A stretch of DNA of 45,913 nt. Origin: Pseudomonadota bacterium. Its GTDB lineage: Bacteria > Pseudomonadota > Gammaproteobacteria > Burkholderiales > Burkholderiaceae_C. Below are positions 27,585 to 35,566 of the stretch, in pieces; within the stretch, counting starts at the first letter, position 1, and each line of letters begins with the position of its first letter. The stretch is from NCBI GenBank assembly GCA_031119395.1, contig JAVHYA010000020.1:21365-67277 (forward strand). The letters run 5' to 3'. The notes below the pieces were generated by a model. The model made no database searches. It was not told where the DNA came from and worked only from the letters and a program-made list of their open reading frames with translations. Made by a program: the position numbers and the translations under genes.

Positions 27585-27914
27585 TCATGCGTCGTCCTTC
27601 GGGCAATACAGCGAATGCAGCAGCGCCACGACCTGCATCAGCGAAGGATCGGCCAGTTGGTAGTAGATGTTCTTGCCTTCGCGCCGCGTGCTGACCACGC
27701 CTTCGCTGCGCAGCACGCCCAGCTGCTGCGACAGGGTGGGCTGGCGGATGCCCAGCAGGCCTTCGAGCTCGCTCACGCAGGCCTCGCCCTGCGAGAGCTG
27801 GCACAGCAGCAGCAGGCGGTCTTCGTTGGCCAGCAGCTTGAGCACCGCGACGGCGCGGCCGGCGGCCTGGTGCAGGGCCGCGGGGTCGATGGCATGGGCG
27901 TTGACGGAAGTCAT
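27585..27914 (-). CDS. bigR: BigR/SqrR-type ArsR-family persulfide-responsive repressor
   Basis: A 109-residue winged-helix ArsR/SmtB family regulator. The recognition-helix region is RQPTLSQQLGVLRSEGVV. It lacks the metal-binding ELCVC motif and instead has Cys38 (LLLLCQL) and Cys104 (SLYCPKD), 66 residues apart. This matches the Cys pair of BigR and SqrR, which forms a disulfide or tetrasulfide link when reactive sulfur is present and so releases DNA. It is divergent from the persulfide-dioxygenase-like gene, with an inverted repeat between them, and heads the operon with both YeeE/YedE halves. Confidence 0.9.
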   Translation of the reverse strand: MTSVNAHAIDPAALHQAAGRAVAVLKLLANEDRLLLLCQLSQGEACVSELEGLLGIRQPTLSQQLGVLRSEGVVSTRREGKNIYYQLADPSLMQVVALLHSLYCPKDDA

Positions 27915-27939
27915 GACTCGGCGAGATGTCGGCGTTTCG

Positions 27940-27972
27940 ATCTACTTGCTGATAGTATATAAAAAAGTAGAT
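27940..27972. promoter_or_regulatory. Probable BigR operator and overlapping promoter
   Basis: Perfect 8-base arms ATCTACTT (27940-27947) and AAGTAGAT (27965-27972) flank an AT-rich centre (GATAGTATATAAAA), unusual in this GC-rich DNA. It lies 25 bases upstream of the repressor start and 14 bases upstream of the divergent enzyme start. The centre could serve as a -10 element (TAGTAT or TATAAA). A repressor bound here would block both promoters. Confidence 0.75.
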
Positions 27973-27986
27973 TGAACGGAAGCCGC

Positions 27987-28883
27987 ATGACCACCGACTC
28001 GACGCAACCCGCCGTCCAGGCCTTCCACGACCCGGCCACCGGCACGGTGTCGTACGTGGTGTGGGACCGCGCCACGCGCCGCGCCGCGATCGTCGACCCG
28101 GTGCTCGACTACGACGCCGCGGTGGCGCGCACGTCGACGCGCTCGGCCGAGCGGCTGCTGGCCTGCATCGAGGCCGAAGGGCTCGCCGTCGACTGGATCC
28201 TCGAGACGCACGCGCACGCCGACCACCTCTCGGCCGCGCGCCACCTGCAGTCCCGCGCGGGCGGGCAGGTCGCCATCGGCGCGCGCATCCAGGAGGTGCA
28301 GGCGCGCTTCGGGGCGCTGTTCGACCTGCGGGGTGACGCTGCACCCGTGGCGCAGGATTTCGACCGGCTGCTGGAAGACGGCGAGACGATCGCGCTGGGC
28401 GGCCTCGCCATCGAGGCGATGGCGGTGCCCGGCCATACGCCGGCCGACCTGGCCTACCGCATCGGCGATGCGGTGTTCGTGGGCGACACGCTGTTCATGC
28501 CCGACGTGGGCACGGCGCGGGCCGACTTCCCGGGCGGCGATGCGCATGCCCTGTACCGCTCCATCCGCCGCCTGCTCGATCTGCCGGGCGCGATGCGCCT
28601 CTTCGTCTGCCATGACTACCCGCCGGACGGCCGCGCGCCGGCCTGGTGTGCCACCGTGGCCGAGCAGCGCGCGCACAACATCCATGTGCACGATGGCGTG
28701 GACGAGGCGGCCTTCGTGGCCCGCCGCCAGGCACGCGACGCCACGCTGGGGGCGCCGGCGCTGATCCTGCCCTCGCTGCAGGTCAACATCCGCGGCGGGC
28801 GGCTGCCGAAGCCGCAGGCCAACGGGCTGGCCTATCTGCGCATTCCGCTCGATGCGATCGGCGCTGCGCCGGCCCAGGCCTGA
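27987..28883 (+). CDS. blh: MBL-fold persulfide dioxygenase-like hydrolase
   Basis: A 298-residue metallo-beta-lactamase-fold protein of the ETHE1/Blh type. The metal motif is THAHADH (His75, His77, Asp79, His80), followed by His in VPGHTPADL and Asp in FVGDTLFMPD. The C-terminal LPSLQVNIRGGRLP segment is typical of the BigR-linked subgroup. Blh-type enzymes oxidise persulfide (for example glutathione persulfide) to sulfite. It is divergent from the bigR operon and shares its operator. GGAAG precedes the ATG; a TTG five codons upstream is less likely as it lies in the operator. Confidence 0.92.
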   Translation: MTTDSTQPAVQAFHDPATGTVSYVVWDRATRRAAIVDPVLDYDAAVARTSTRSAERLLACIEAEGLAVDWILETHAHADHLSAARHLQSRAGGQVAIGARIQEVQARFGALFDLRGDAAPVAQDFDRLLEDGETIALGGLAIEAMAVPGHTPADLAYRIGDAVFVGDTLFMPDVGTARADFPGGDAHALYRSIRRLLDLPGAMRLFVCHDYPPDGRAPAWCATVAEQRAHNIHVHDGVDEAAFVARRQARDATLGAPALILPSLQVNIRGGRLPKPQANGLAYLRIPLDAIGAAPAQA

Positions 28884-29016
28884 GTCCTTGGTCCTGCGCG
28901 GATGCGGCGCGGGAGGGGCGCGCGCGCGCGAAACTTCAGCAACTCACCTTCGCCGCGGCCGTGCGACGTCGTCCCCGCTCCAGACCATCATGCGGCGCAG
29001 TGGTCCACGGGATCGA

Positions 29017-30897
29017 TCAAGGCTCGATCACCATTCTCCCGTTCACATACTGGTCGGTCGTGATGCCGTTGAGCGTGTGAACGAAGTGGGCGCGGAACGG
29101 GTAGGTGTCCGGTGGCATGCAGTCCCCATTGCCATAACAGCCCAACCACGAGAGAGAGACGGACAGCGTCTTGCTCCCCGGCAACATGCCGCCGAAGTCG
29201 TTCATGCCGATCCAGCGATTCCTGAGCGTGGCAGGGATCGCCGCGTCCTGCGCCGCAGTGGTGAGGAACTCCACCTGCCGCAGGCGCATGGTGCCGTTCT
29301 GGACCCACGCGCCCATGGCACCGTTCTGGATGTTGCGGTCTCCGAATTTGGTTTTCAGGTTCAGCTCGGGCACGGAAAAAACGAAATCGACCGCCGGGTT
29401 CTCAGCGATGGTGTAGTTCACCGCGACGCTCTTGACCGGGACGTAGGGTCCGCCTCCCGGTGACCTCGTGCTGAGGCTGAGTTCCGCCTTGTACTTGCCG
29501 GGCAGGGCCAGCCCGCCGCTGACGTCGAGTGTTCCCGAACCGTCGGGTGCTGGCGCCGACACCGACGCGGTGACGATCGAACTCGCGGAGCTGACCGACA
29601 TGTCCGCGATCGAGCGGCCTTCCGGCGGTGTCAGCGGGATCGACACGGTCTGTGATCTCGCTCCGAACAGCGCGTTGAGTTCGACCGTGCTCACGGGAAG
29701 CTGCGCGTTGCGGCGGACCTTGACGTCGTAGGGCAGGACATGCGGTGTGTTGCCCAATCGCGTCGCGCAGTTGGTATCGAGGCACGCATAGATCTGCAGG
29801 TTGCCGCGGTAGGTCCCGGGGTTGGTGAGCTTGTTGCCACGCAGCTGGAGCTGCACGGCCGGGGTGGCCGAGTTGTCGAGCCGATAGATCTGAGCGTTGC
29901 GCTGGAACAGGCCGTCCGGGTCGACCACGATGATGTAGAGCGTCTTGCCGTTGAGGACGGTGAAATCACCGCTGGCAGTCCCCTTCACGAGAAGATCGGG
30001 CATCCATGTTTCCGCGTACAGGTCCGCGGTCACCACGGGCTGATCCGTGATGTTCACGCTCAGGTTGACCGTGGTGAAGCTGCCGGCGAGGCCCGGGCCT
30101 TGCACGGCGCCCGGATTGGCACTGGCGCCCCCGGACGTCGGGTTCGTCCACGCGTAGTAGGCGATGCCTTCGTAGACGAAGTCGCGCAGGCGGGCGATGA
30201 CGGAATCCCGTTCGCCAGCCGATGAGGTGTAGAAGTGGGTCCCCGTCCTGGTGTTGAAGAAGCGATAGACCGCCGCATCGCCATATCCCGGTGCTTTCGC
30301 TGCGTACCAGGCGGTTCCTTCGTAGTCGTAGGTGTCGCGCAGGTTCTGTCGCACCTGATCGCGCTCGTATTCGCTCGTCGTGAAGAAGTGGGTGCCCGTC
30401 TTCCTGTTGAAGAAGCGATAGACAGGGTCGGTGCCTGGACTGGCGCCGATGAAAGCAAAGAAGCTCGTGCCCTCGTAGACGAACTGCGGGAGCTTGGCAA
30501 TGATCTCGTTTCGCTCGGTCTGAGAGATCGTGTAGAAGTGGGTGCCCGTCTTGGTATTGAAGAAGCGATAGGTCGGGGACACGCCGGCCGTGGCCTTCTC
30601 TTGCGGCGCGGGCACGATCTTCAGCAGCAGGAGCGCCGGATCGATCGCGGCAGGCGCGCTGGCCGCCTGCGCGGGCGCCGAGGCGGCCGCCGCCGGTGCC
30701 GAGGCGGCCGCCGCGGGTGCCGATGCCGCCGCCGCCGGTGCTTCAACGGCTGGAGCTTCGGCCCGAAGCTCCTTGGCCGAAGCGCCGAAGTCGCCTCCGC
30801 CGCCGGACCCGCCTCCGCCACCGCAGGCGACCAAGGCCCACACGCCGAGACCCATCAGGCACGGCCCGACCGCCCGCTTCACGCTGCGAGAAAACAT
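29017..30897 (-). CDS. Lipoprotein with three DUF5648 repeats
   Basis: A 626-residue surface-type lipoprotein. The lipobox ends at Cys25 (ALVAC) and is followed by poly-Gly and an Ala/Pro/Ser linker (residues 45-85) with 7-residue repeats. Three tandem DUF5648 units follow at about residues 109-149, 159-199 and 210-250, each with YRFFNxxTGTHFYT and YEGxxxYA. The remaining 370 residues are beta-rich, resembling tandem immunoglobulin-like domains, without a family I can name. DUF5648 is often found in secreted or cell-wall proteins and may bind carbohydrate. Base composition is less GC-rich than that of its neighbours, which hints at later acquisition. Confidence 0.85.
   Translation of the reverse strand: MFSRSVKRAVGPCLMGLGVWALVACGGGGGSGGGGDFGASAKELRAEAPAVEAPAAAASAPAAAASAPAAAASAPAQAASAPAAIDPALLLLKIVPAPQEKATAGVSPTYRFFNTKTGTHFYTISQTERNEIIAKLPQFVYEGTSFFAFIGASPGTDPVYRFFNRKTGTHFFTTSEYERDQVRQNLRDTYDYEGTAWYAAKAPGYGDAAVYRFFNTRTGTHFYTSSAGERDSVIARLRDFVYEGIAYYAWTNPTSGGASANPGAVQGPGLAGSFTTVNLSVNITDQPVVTADLYAETWMPDLLVKGTASGDFTVLNGKTLYIIVVDPDGLFQRNAQIYRLDNSATPAVQLQLRGNKLTNPGTYRGNLQIYACLDTNCATRLGNTPHVLPYDVKVRRNAQLPVSTVELNALFGARSQTVSIPLTPPEGRSIADMSVSSASSIVTASVSAPAPDGSGTLDVSGGLALPGKYKAELSLSTRSPGGGPYVPVKSVAVNYTIAENPAVDFVFSVPELNLKTKFGDRNIQNGAMGAWVQNGTMRLRQVEFLTTAAQDAAIPATLRNRWIGMNDFGGMLPGSKTLSVSLSWLGCYGNGDCMPPDTYPFRAHFVHTLNGITTDQYVNGRMVIEP
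30671..30739. repeat. 21-base tandem repeat in the lipoprotein linker
   Basis: Three adjacent near-identical 21-base units (G-C-S-GGTGCCGAGGCGGCCGCC type) plus a partial fourth. Each encodes seven residues of the AAAASAP linker on the minus strand. The repeat number may vary between strains without changing the frame. Confidence 0.8.
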
Positions 30898-31079
30898 GCT
30901 CCGACCCCTCTCCGATCTGTTCGAACCTGAATACTAATTGTGTTTGATGTAACCAGAGGGCACGGTTCGACAGGCGGTGCATCGACGCTGCGACAGGGAG
31001 CACCGCTTCCCGGGCGCGCGAATGTCCCGCCCGTGGCGCGACACGGCACGCGGGCCCATGCGGGGGATCGAATGCCTGG

Positions 31080-32381
31080 CTATTCCTCGACGGTCCACTC
31101 CACCCGCGCCCCGAGCCCCTGCAGGTTCTCCACGAAGCGCGGGTGCGCACGCCGGATCGGCGTCGCGTGCTGGATCTCCGAGCGGCCCTCGATGCTGGCC
31201 GCGACCATGAAGAGCGCGATGGCCACGCGGATGATGTACGGGCTCTCGACCACGGCCGGCGTGAGCGGGTGGCCGCCGAAGGTGACGATGCGGTGCGGGT
31301 CCGACGCGTACACGTGCGCGCCGAACTTCGACAGCTCGCCCGTCCAGCCCAGCGCGCCGTCGTAGACCTTGTTCCAGAACATGGCGTTGCCCTGCGCGCT
31401 CACGCCCAGCGCGATGAAGATGGGCAGCAGGTCGACCGGGAAGTATGGCCAGGGCGCGGCTTCGACCTTGGTCAGGGTGTTGGGCGTGAAAGGGGTCTGC
31501 ACCTGCAGCGGCCCCGCGCGGTGCGCGCGCGACCAGCCGTCGGCATGCTCGATGCGCACGCCGAACTTGGCGAAGGTGCGGTCGATGAGCGGGAAGTTGT
31601 CGGGCGCCGAGTTGCGCACGACCACGTCGCCGCCGGTGATGGCGCCCAGCGCCAGGAAGGTGGTGATCTCGTGGAAGTCCTCGTCGAAGCGGAATTCGCC
31701 GCCGTGCAGCGGCGCGCCGCCGTCGACCACCAGGCGCGAGGTGCCGATGCCCTCGATGCGCGCGCCCATCATGCCCAGGAAGCGGCAGAACTCCTGCACG
31801 TGCGGCTCGCAGGCGGCGTTGGTCAACGTGGAGCGGCCTTGCGCCGCGGCGGCGCACAGCACGAAGTTCTCGGTCGTGGTGACCGAGGCGTAGTCCAGCC
31901 AGTGGTGCACCGGCACCAGTTCGCCGCGGCGGCGCACGATGAGCGAGCCTTCGGCGCGCTCGACCTCGCCGCCGAAGTGGCGGAACACCTCGACGTGCGG
32001 GTCGATCTCGCGCACGCCCAGGGTGCAGCCCTTGACGTTGTCCTCCAGCCGCGCGACGCCGAAGCGCGCCAGCAGCGGCGGCACCAGCATGATCGACGAG
32101 CGCATCTCCTCGGGCAGGCGATGCGCGGCGGGGTCGAAGCGGGTGGCGCGGTGCTGCAGTTCGAGCACGCCGGCGGCCTGGTCCCAGCGCACCTCGCTGC
32201 CCAGGGTGCGGAAGATGTCGAGGATCTTGCGCACGTCGGTGATGTCGGGCACGCCGACCAGCCGCAGCGGGTCGGGCGTGAGCAGCGTGGCGCACAGGAT
32301 GGGCAGGACGGCGTTCTTGTTGGCCGACGGGACGATGCGGCCGGCGAGCGGGGTGCCGCCGTGGACGATGAGGTTCGACAT
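31080..32381 (-). CDS. murA: UDP-N-acetylglucosamine 1-carboxyvinyltransferase family (MurA-like)
   Basis: A 433-residue EPSP-synthase-fold enzyme of the MurA family, which transfers enolpyruvate to UDP-GlcNAc in peptidoglycan synthesis. Lys22-Asn23 (SANKNAVLP) and the fosfomycin-target cysteine at Cys119 (VKGCTLGVREID) are present, as are the FPVDLLP aspartate and late arginines. Several segments (SPYIIRVAIALF in place of the usual ATDLRAS type) diverge from E. coli MurA, so this may be a second, paralogous MurA. The typical murA location next to hisG is not seen here. The start MSNLIVHGGT matches the family N-terminus. Confidence 0.85.
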   Translation of the reverse strand: MSNLIVHGGTPLAGRIVPSANKNAVLPILCATLLTPDPLRLVGVPDITDVRKILDIFRTLGSEVRWDQAAGVLELQHRATRFDPAAHRLPEEMRSSIMLVPPLLARFGVARLEDNVKGCTLGVREIDPHVEVFRHFGGEVERAEGSLIVRRRGELVPVHHWLDYASVTTTENFVLCAAAAQGRSTLTNAACEPHVQEFCRFLGMMGARIEGIGTSRLVVDGGAPLHGGEFRFDEDFHEITTFLALGAITGGDVVVRNSAPDNFPLIDRTFAKFGVRIEHADGWSRAHRAGPLQVQTPFTPNTLTKVEAAPWPYFPVDLLPIFIALGVSAQGNAMFWNKVYDGALGWTGELSKFGAHVYASDPHRIVTFGGHPLTPAVVESPYIIRVAIALFMVAASIEGRSEIQHATPIRRAHPRFVENLQGLGARVEWTVEE

Positions 32382-32439
32382 GGGCGCCGACTGTACGCCC
32401 GGCCTTGCGCGATGTCGCCCGGCGGCGCCGATGCGCCAC

Positions 32440-32499
32440 GTGCTATCGAATCCATAGCTGCCGGCGCCCGTCCTGCGGGCGCTGGAGCCCGATTTCATT
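32440..32499 (+). repeat. Interspersed GCTATC repeat, copy 5
   Basis: GTGCTATCGAATCCATAGCT then GCCGGCGCCCGTCCTGCGGG and CGCTGGAGCCCGATTTC. It lies in the divergent region between the MurA-like gene and the efflux operon, so here it is near promoters rather than a gene end. Confidence 0.75.
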
Positions 32500-32594
32500 C
32501 GGAAGAACCGGCAAGCTGACAGCTTTGTCATCCTGCCGTCAGCGTGGCGTCCGGGCGTGCTTCCTACATTGGCACGGACGGAACGAGTCACGCC

Positions 32595-34142
32595 ATGCCT
32601 GCCTTTCATCCACGGCCCGCCGAGCGGGCACCCCAACGGCCTGCGACCGGATGGCGCCTGCGCGTCGCCGCCGCAGCCCTGCTGGCCCTGGCCGGCTGCG
32701 CGGTCGGCCCCGACTACCAGCGCCCCACGGTGGCGGCGGGCGCCTCGCTGCCCGCCTTCAAGGAGGACGGGCCCTGGCGCCCGGCGGCGCCCGCGCTGCC
32801 CGATGCGCACACGCCCTGGTGGTCGCAGTTCGGCGACGCGCAGCTCGACGCGCTCGTCGCCCAGGCCCTGGCCGCCAACCAGACCCTGCAGCAGGCCGAC
32901 GCGGCCTATCGCCAGGCGCAGGCGGTGGTGCAGGGCGCCTCGGCGGCCTTCTACCCGACGGTGGGCCTGGCCGCCTCCGGTGGGCGGGGGCGCAGCAAGA
33001 GCAACGGCCAGTCGGTGCTGGGCGACACGCACGCCTGGTCGCTGCAGGCCGCCTGGGAGCCCGACCTGTGGGGCCGCGTGCGCCGCACGGTCGAAGCCGG
33101 CAGCGACAGCGCCCAGGCCAGCGCGGCCGACCTGGCCGCGGCGCGCCTGAGCATCCAGGCCGCGGTGGTCAACGACTACATCCAGCTGCGCATCGACGAC
33201 CGGCAGAAGGCGCTGTACGCGCGCACGCTCGAGGGCTACCGCCAGTCGCTGCGGCTCACGCAGGCGCAGTACCGCGCCGGCACGGTGATGCGCTCCGACG
33301 TGGCGCTGGCCGAGAGCACGCTGGCCTCGGCCGAGGCGCAGGCCATCGACATCGACCTCACGCGGCGCCAGCTCGAGCATGCGCTGGCGGTGCTGCTGGG
33401 CAGGACGCCGGGCGAGTTCGGCCTGCCGCCCCTGGCGGCCGATGCCCCGCTGGCGCTGAGCCTGCCGGTCGCGCCGCCGGGCCTGCCTTCGCAGCTGCTG
33501 GAGCGGCGCCCCGACATCGCCGGCGCCGAGCGCCGCGCAGCCGCAGCCAATGGGCAGATCGGCGTGGCCACAGCCGCCTACTACCCCGACTTCACGCTCA
33601 GCGCGAGCGGCGGCTTCGCCGGCGCCGGCCTCACGGCCTGGGCGCGCACGCCCGACAAGGTGTGGTCGCTGGGCTTCGCGCTGGCGCAGACGATCTTCGA
33701 CGCCGGCGCGCGCAGCGCCAGGGTCGACCAGGCACGCGCCGCCTTCGACGCCGCGGCGGCCGGCTACCGGCAGACGGTGCTGGCCGGCTTCCAGGACGTC
33801 GAGGACAACCTCGCGGCGCTGCACCAGCTGGCCGACGAGCAGCAGGCGCAGGACCGCGCCGTGGCGGCGGCCAACGACTCGGTGCGCGTGCTGCTGAGCC
33901 AATACCGCGCCGGCACCACCAACTACACGGCGGTCATCACCGCGCAGGCGCTGGCGCTCACGGCCGAGCGCACGGCCCTGCAGCTGCAGGGCAGGCGCTA
34001 TGCGGCGAGCGTGGCGCTGGTCAAGGCGCTGGGCGGTGGCTGGGATGCGGCGCAACTGCCCGTCATGGCGCGCGCCTCGGCTGAAGACGTGCCCGCATCG
34101 CCGCCGTCCAACGCCGTTGCCGCCGCCAGCCCCGCGAAGTGA
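32595..34142 (+). CDS. Outer-membrane efflux lipoprotein (NodT/OprM family)
   Basis: A 515-residue TolC-like outer-membrane channel. The lipobox is LLALAGC near residue 36, followed by the family segment AVGPDYQRP. Two repeated outer-membrane-efflux domains are visible, with WWSQFGDAQLDALV, AYYPDFTLSASGGF and the closing RYAASVALVKALGGGW. It should form the exit duct for the RND pump encoded downstream. The start MPAFHPRP lies before the signal peptide. It begins the five-gene efflux operon, with the adaptor gene 32 bases downstream. Confidence 0.94.
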   Translation: MPAFHPRPAERAPQRPATGWRLRVAAAALLALAGCAVGPDYQRPTVAAGASLPAFKEDGPWRPAAPALPDAHTPWWSQFGDAQLDALVAQALAANQTLQQADAAYRQAQAVVQGASAAFYPTVGLAASGGRGRSKSNGQSVLGDTHAWSLQAAWEPDLWGRVRRTVEAGSDSAQASAADLAAARLSIQAAVVNDYIQLRIDDRQKALYARTLEGYRQSLRLTQAQYRAGTVMRSDVALAESTLASAEAQAIDIDLTRRQLEHALAVLLGRTPGEFGLPPLAADAPLALSLPVAPPGLPSQLLERRPDIAGAERRAAAANGQIGVATAAYYPDFTLSASGGFAGAGLTAWARTPDKVWSLGFALAQTIFDAGARSARVDQARAAFDAAAAGYRQTVLAGFQDVEDNLAALHQLADEQQAQDRAVAAANDSVRVLLSQYRAGTTNYTAVITAQALALTAERTALQLQGRRYAASVALVKALGGGWDAAQLPVMARASAEDVPASPPSNAVAAASPAK

Positions 34143-34174
34143 CGCATCGCCTGCCGGTGCCTCGGAGCCCTTTC

Positions 34175-35566
34175 ATGTCCAACAGCGATCAAGACCTTTC
34201 AACCACTTCATCGGAGCAACGACCGCGGAGCGTTCACGCCGAGCTTGTCGAAGCGCCGCCCGAGGCTCCGCCCGTTCGACAGGCTCGGGACAGGCCAGGC
34301 TCGGCCCGAACGCAAGCGCCCGGTGCCCGCACGGCGCGTCCTGTGGCCCGCCGCGGCCTCGCGCTGGGCGCCGTGGCCGTCGCCATCCTGGTGCTCGTGG
34401 CCTGGCCCGGCTGGCGCCACGGCGGCCTGGGCGGCGCGCAGGCCGCAGCGCCCGCCACCGTGGCCAAGGTGCCGCCCGTGCCCGTGCACACGGCGGTGGT
34501 GAAGAAGCAGGACATGCCGGTCGCCGCCACCGGCGTCGGCAGCGTGCTGCCCGTGGCCTCGGTCACGGTGCGCACGCGGGTCGACGGCCAGCTCGACCGC
34601 GTCGAGTTCAAGGAAGGGCAGGACGTGAAGGCCGGCCAGCTGCTCGCGCACCTGGACCCGCGCACCTTCCAGGCCCAGCTGCAGCAGGCGCAGGCGGTGC
34701 AGGCCAAGGACGAGGCGCAGCTCGCCAACGCGCGGGCCGACCTGCAGCGCTACACGGCGCTCATCCAGGAAGACGCGGCCACGCGTCAGCAGCTGGACAC
34801 GCAGACCGCGCTGGTGCGCCAGCTCACCGCGGCCGTTCAGAGCGATGCGGCGCAGGTCAACGCGGCGCGCGTGCAGCTGGGCTTCACCACCATCGCCGCG
34901 CCCATCTCCGGCCGCATCGGCGCGCGGCTGGTGGACCCCGGCAACATCGTGCACGCGGCCGACGCCAACGGGCTCGTCGTCATCAACCAGATCGACCCCA
35001 TCGCGGTGCAGTTCACGCTGCCCGAGAGTGCCTTCCAGTCGGTCAACCGCGCGCTCAACCGCGGCGGTGCGCCGCTGCAGGTGCAGGCCATCGACCGCGC
35101 CACGCGCGAGGTGCTGGCCACGGGCAGCCTGACACTGCTCAACAACCAGATCGACAGCACCACCGGCACCATCGCGATGAAGGCGCACTTCCCCAACGCG
35201 GCCCACACGCTGTGGCCCGGCCAGTCGGTCGATGCGCGCCTGGTGCTCGGAACGCAGCCGGACGCGCTGACGGTGCCCGACGCGGCCGTGCAGCGCGGGC
35301 AGGACGGCCTGTTCGCGTACGTGGTCGATGCCGACCACAAGGCGCGGCTGCAGCCCATCGAGGTCAGCAACAGCGAGAAGGGCGTGTCGGTCGTCTCCAA
35401 GGGGCTGGCCGAGGGCGACCGCGTGGTGACCGACGGCCAGTACCGCCTCACGCCCGGCGCACCGGTGGCCGACGCGAAGCCGGCCGCGCCCAGCGGCGGC
35501 ACGCAGGACGCACAGCGGGAAGCACCCGCCACGGGCACCGGCGGGGCAGGGGGCAGCAAGTCATGA
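34175..35566 (+). CDS. RND efflux periplasmic adaptor subunit (MdtA-like)
   Basis: A 463-residue membrane fusion protein. An unusually long cytoplasmic N-terminus (about 60 residues) precedes the single membrane helix ([17 protein letters not shown]). The biotinyl/lipoyl and hairpin regions follow ([33 protein letters not shown]), then the beta-barrel and membrane-proximal domains. The N-terminus contains [10 protein letters not shown], encoded by an interspersed repeat that also occurs outside genes. GGAG precedes the start. Its stop overlaps the pump start (ATGA). Confidence 0.94.
   Translation: MSNSDQDLSTTSSEQRPRSVHAELVEAPPEAPPVRQARDRPGSARTQAPGARTARPVARRGLALGAVAVAILVLVAWPGWRHGGLGGAQAAAPATVAKVPPVPVHTAVVKKQDMPVAATGVGSVLPVASVTVRTRVDGQLDRVEFKEGQDVKAGQLLAHLDPRTFQAQLQQAQAVQAKDEAQLANARADLQRYTALIQEDAATRQQLDTQTALVRQLTAAVQSDAAQVNAARVQLGFTTIAAPISGRIGARLVDPGNIVHAADANGLVVINQIDPIAVQFTLPESAFQSVNRALNRGGAPLQVQAIDRATREVLATGSLTLLNNQIDSTTGTIAMKAHFPNAAHTLWPGQSVDARLVLGTQPDALTVPDAAVQRGQDGLFAYVVDADHKARLQPIEVSNSEKGVSVVSKGLAEGDRVVTDGQYRLTPGAPVADAKPAAPSGGTQDAQREAPATGTGGAGGSKS
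34230..34295 (+). repeat. Interspersed inverted repeat (TTCACGCCGAGCTTGTCGA type), copy 2, inside coding sequence
   Basis: The first 29 bases after the leading G are identical to the intergenic copy at 17015. The right arm is degenerate (TTCGACAGGCTCGGGACAGG). The whole element is translated as part of the adaptor N-terminus ([20 protein letters not shown]) without breaking the frame. Confidence 0.8.
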
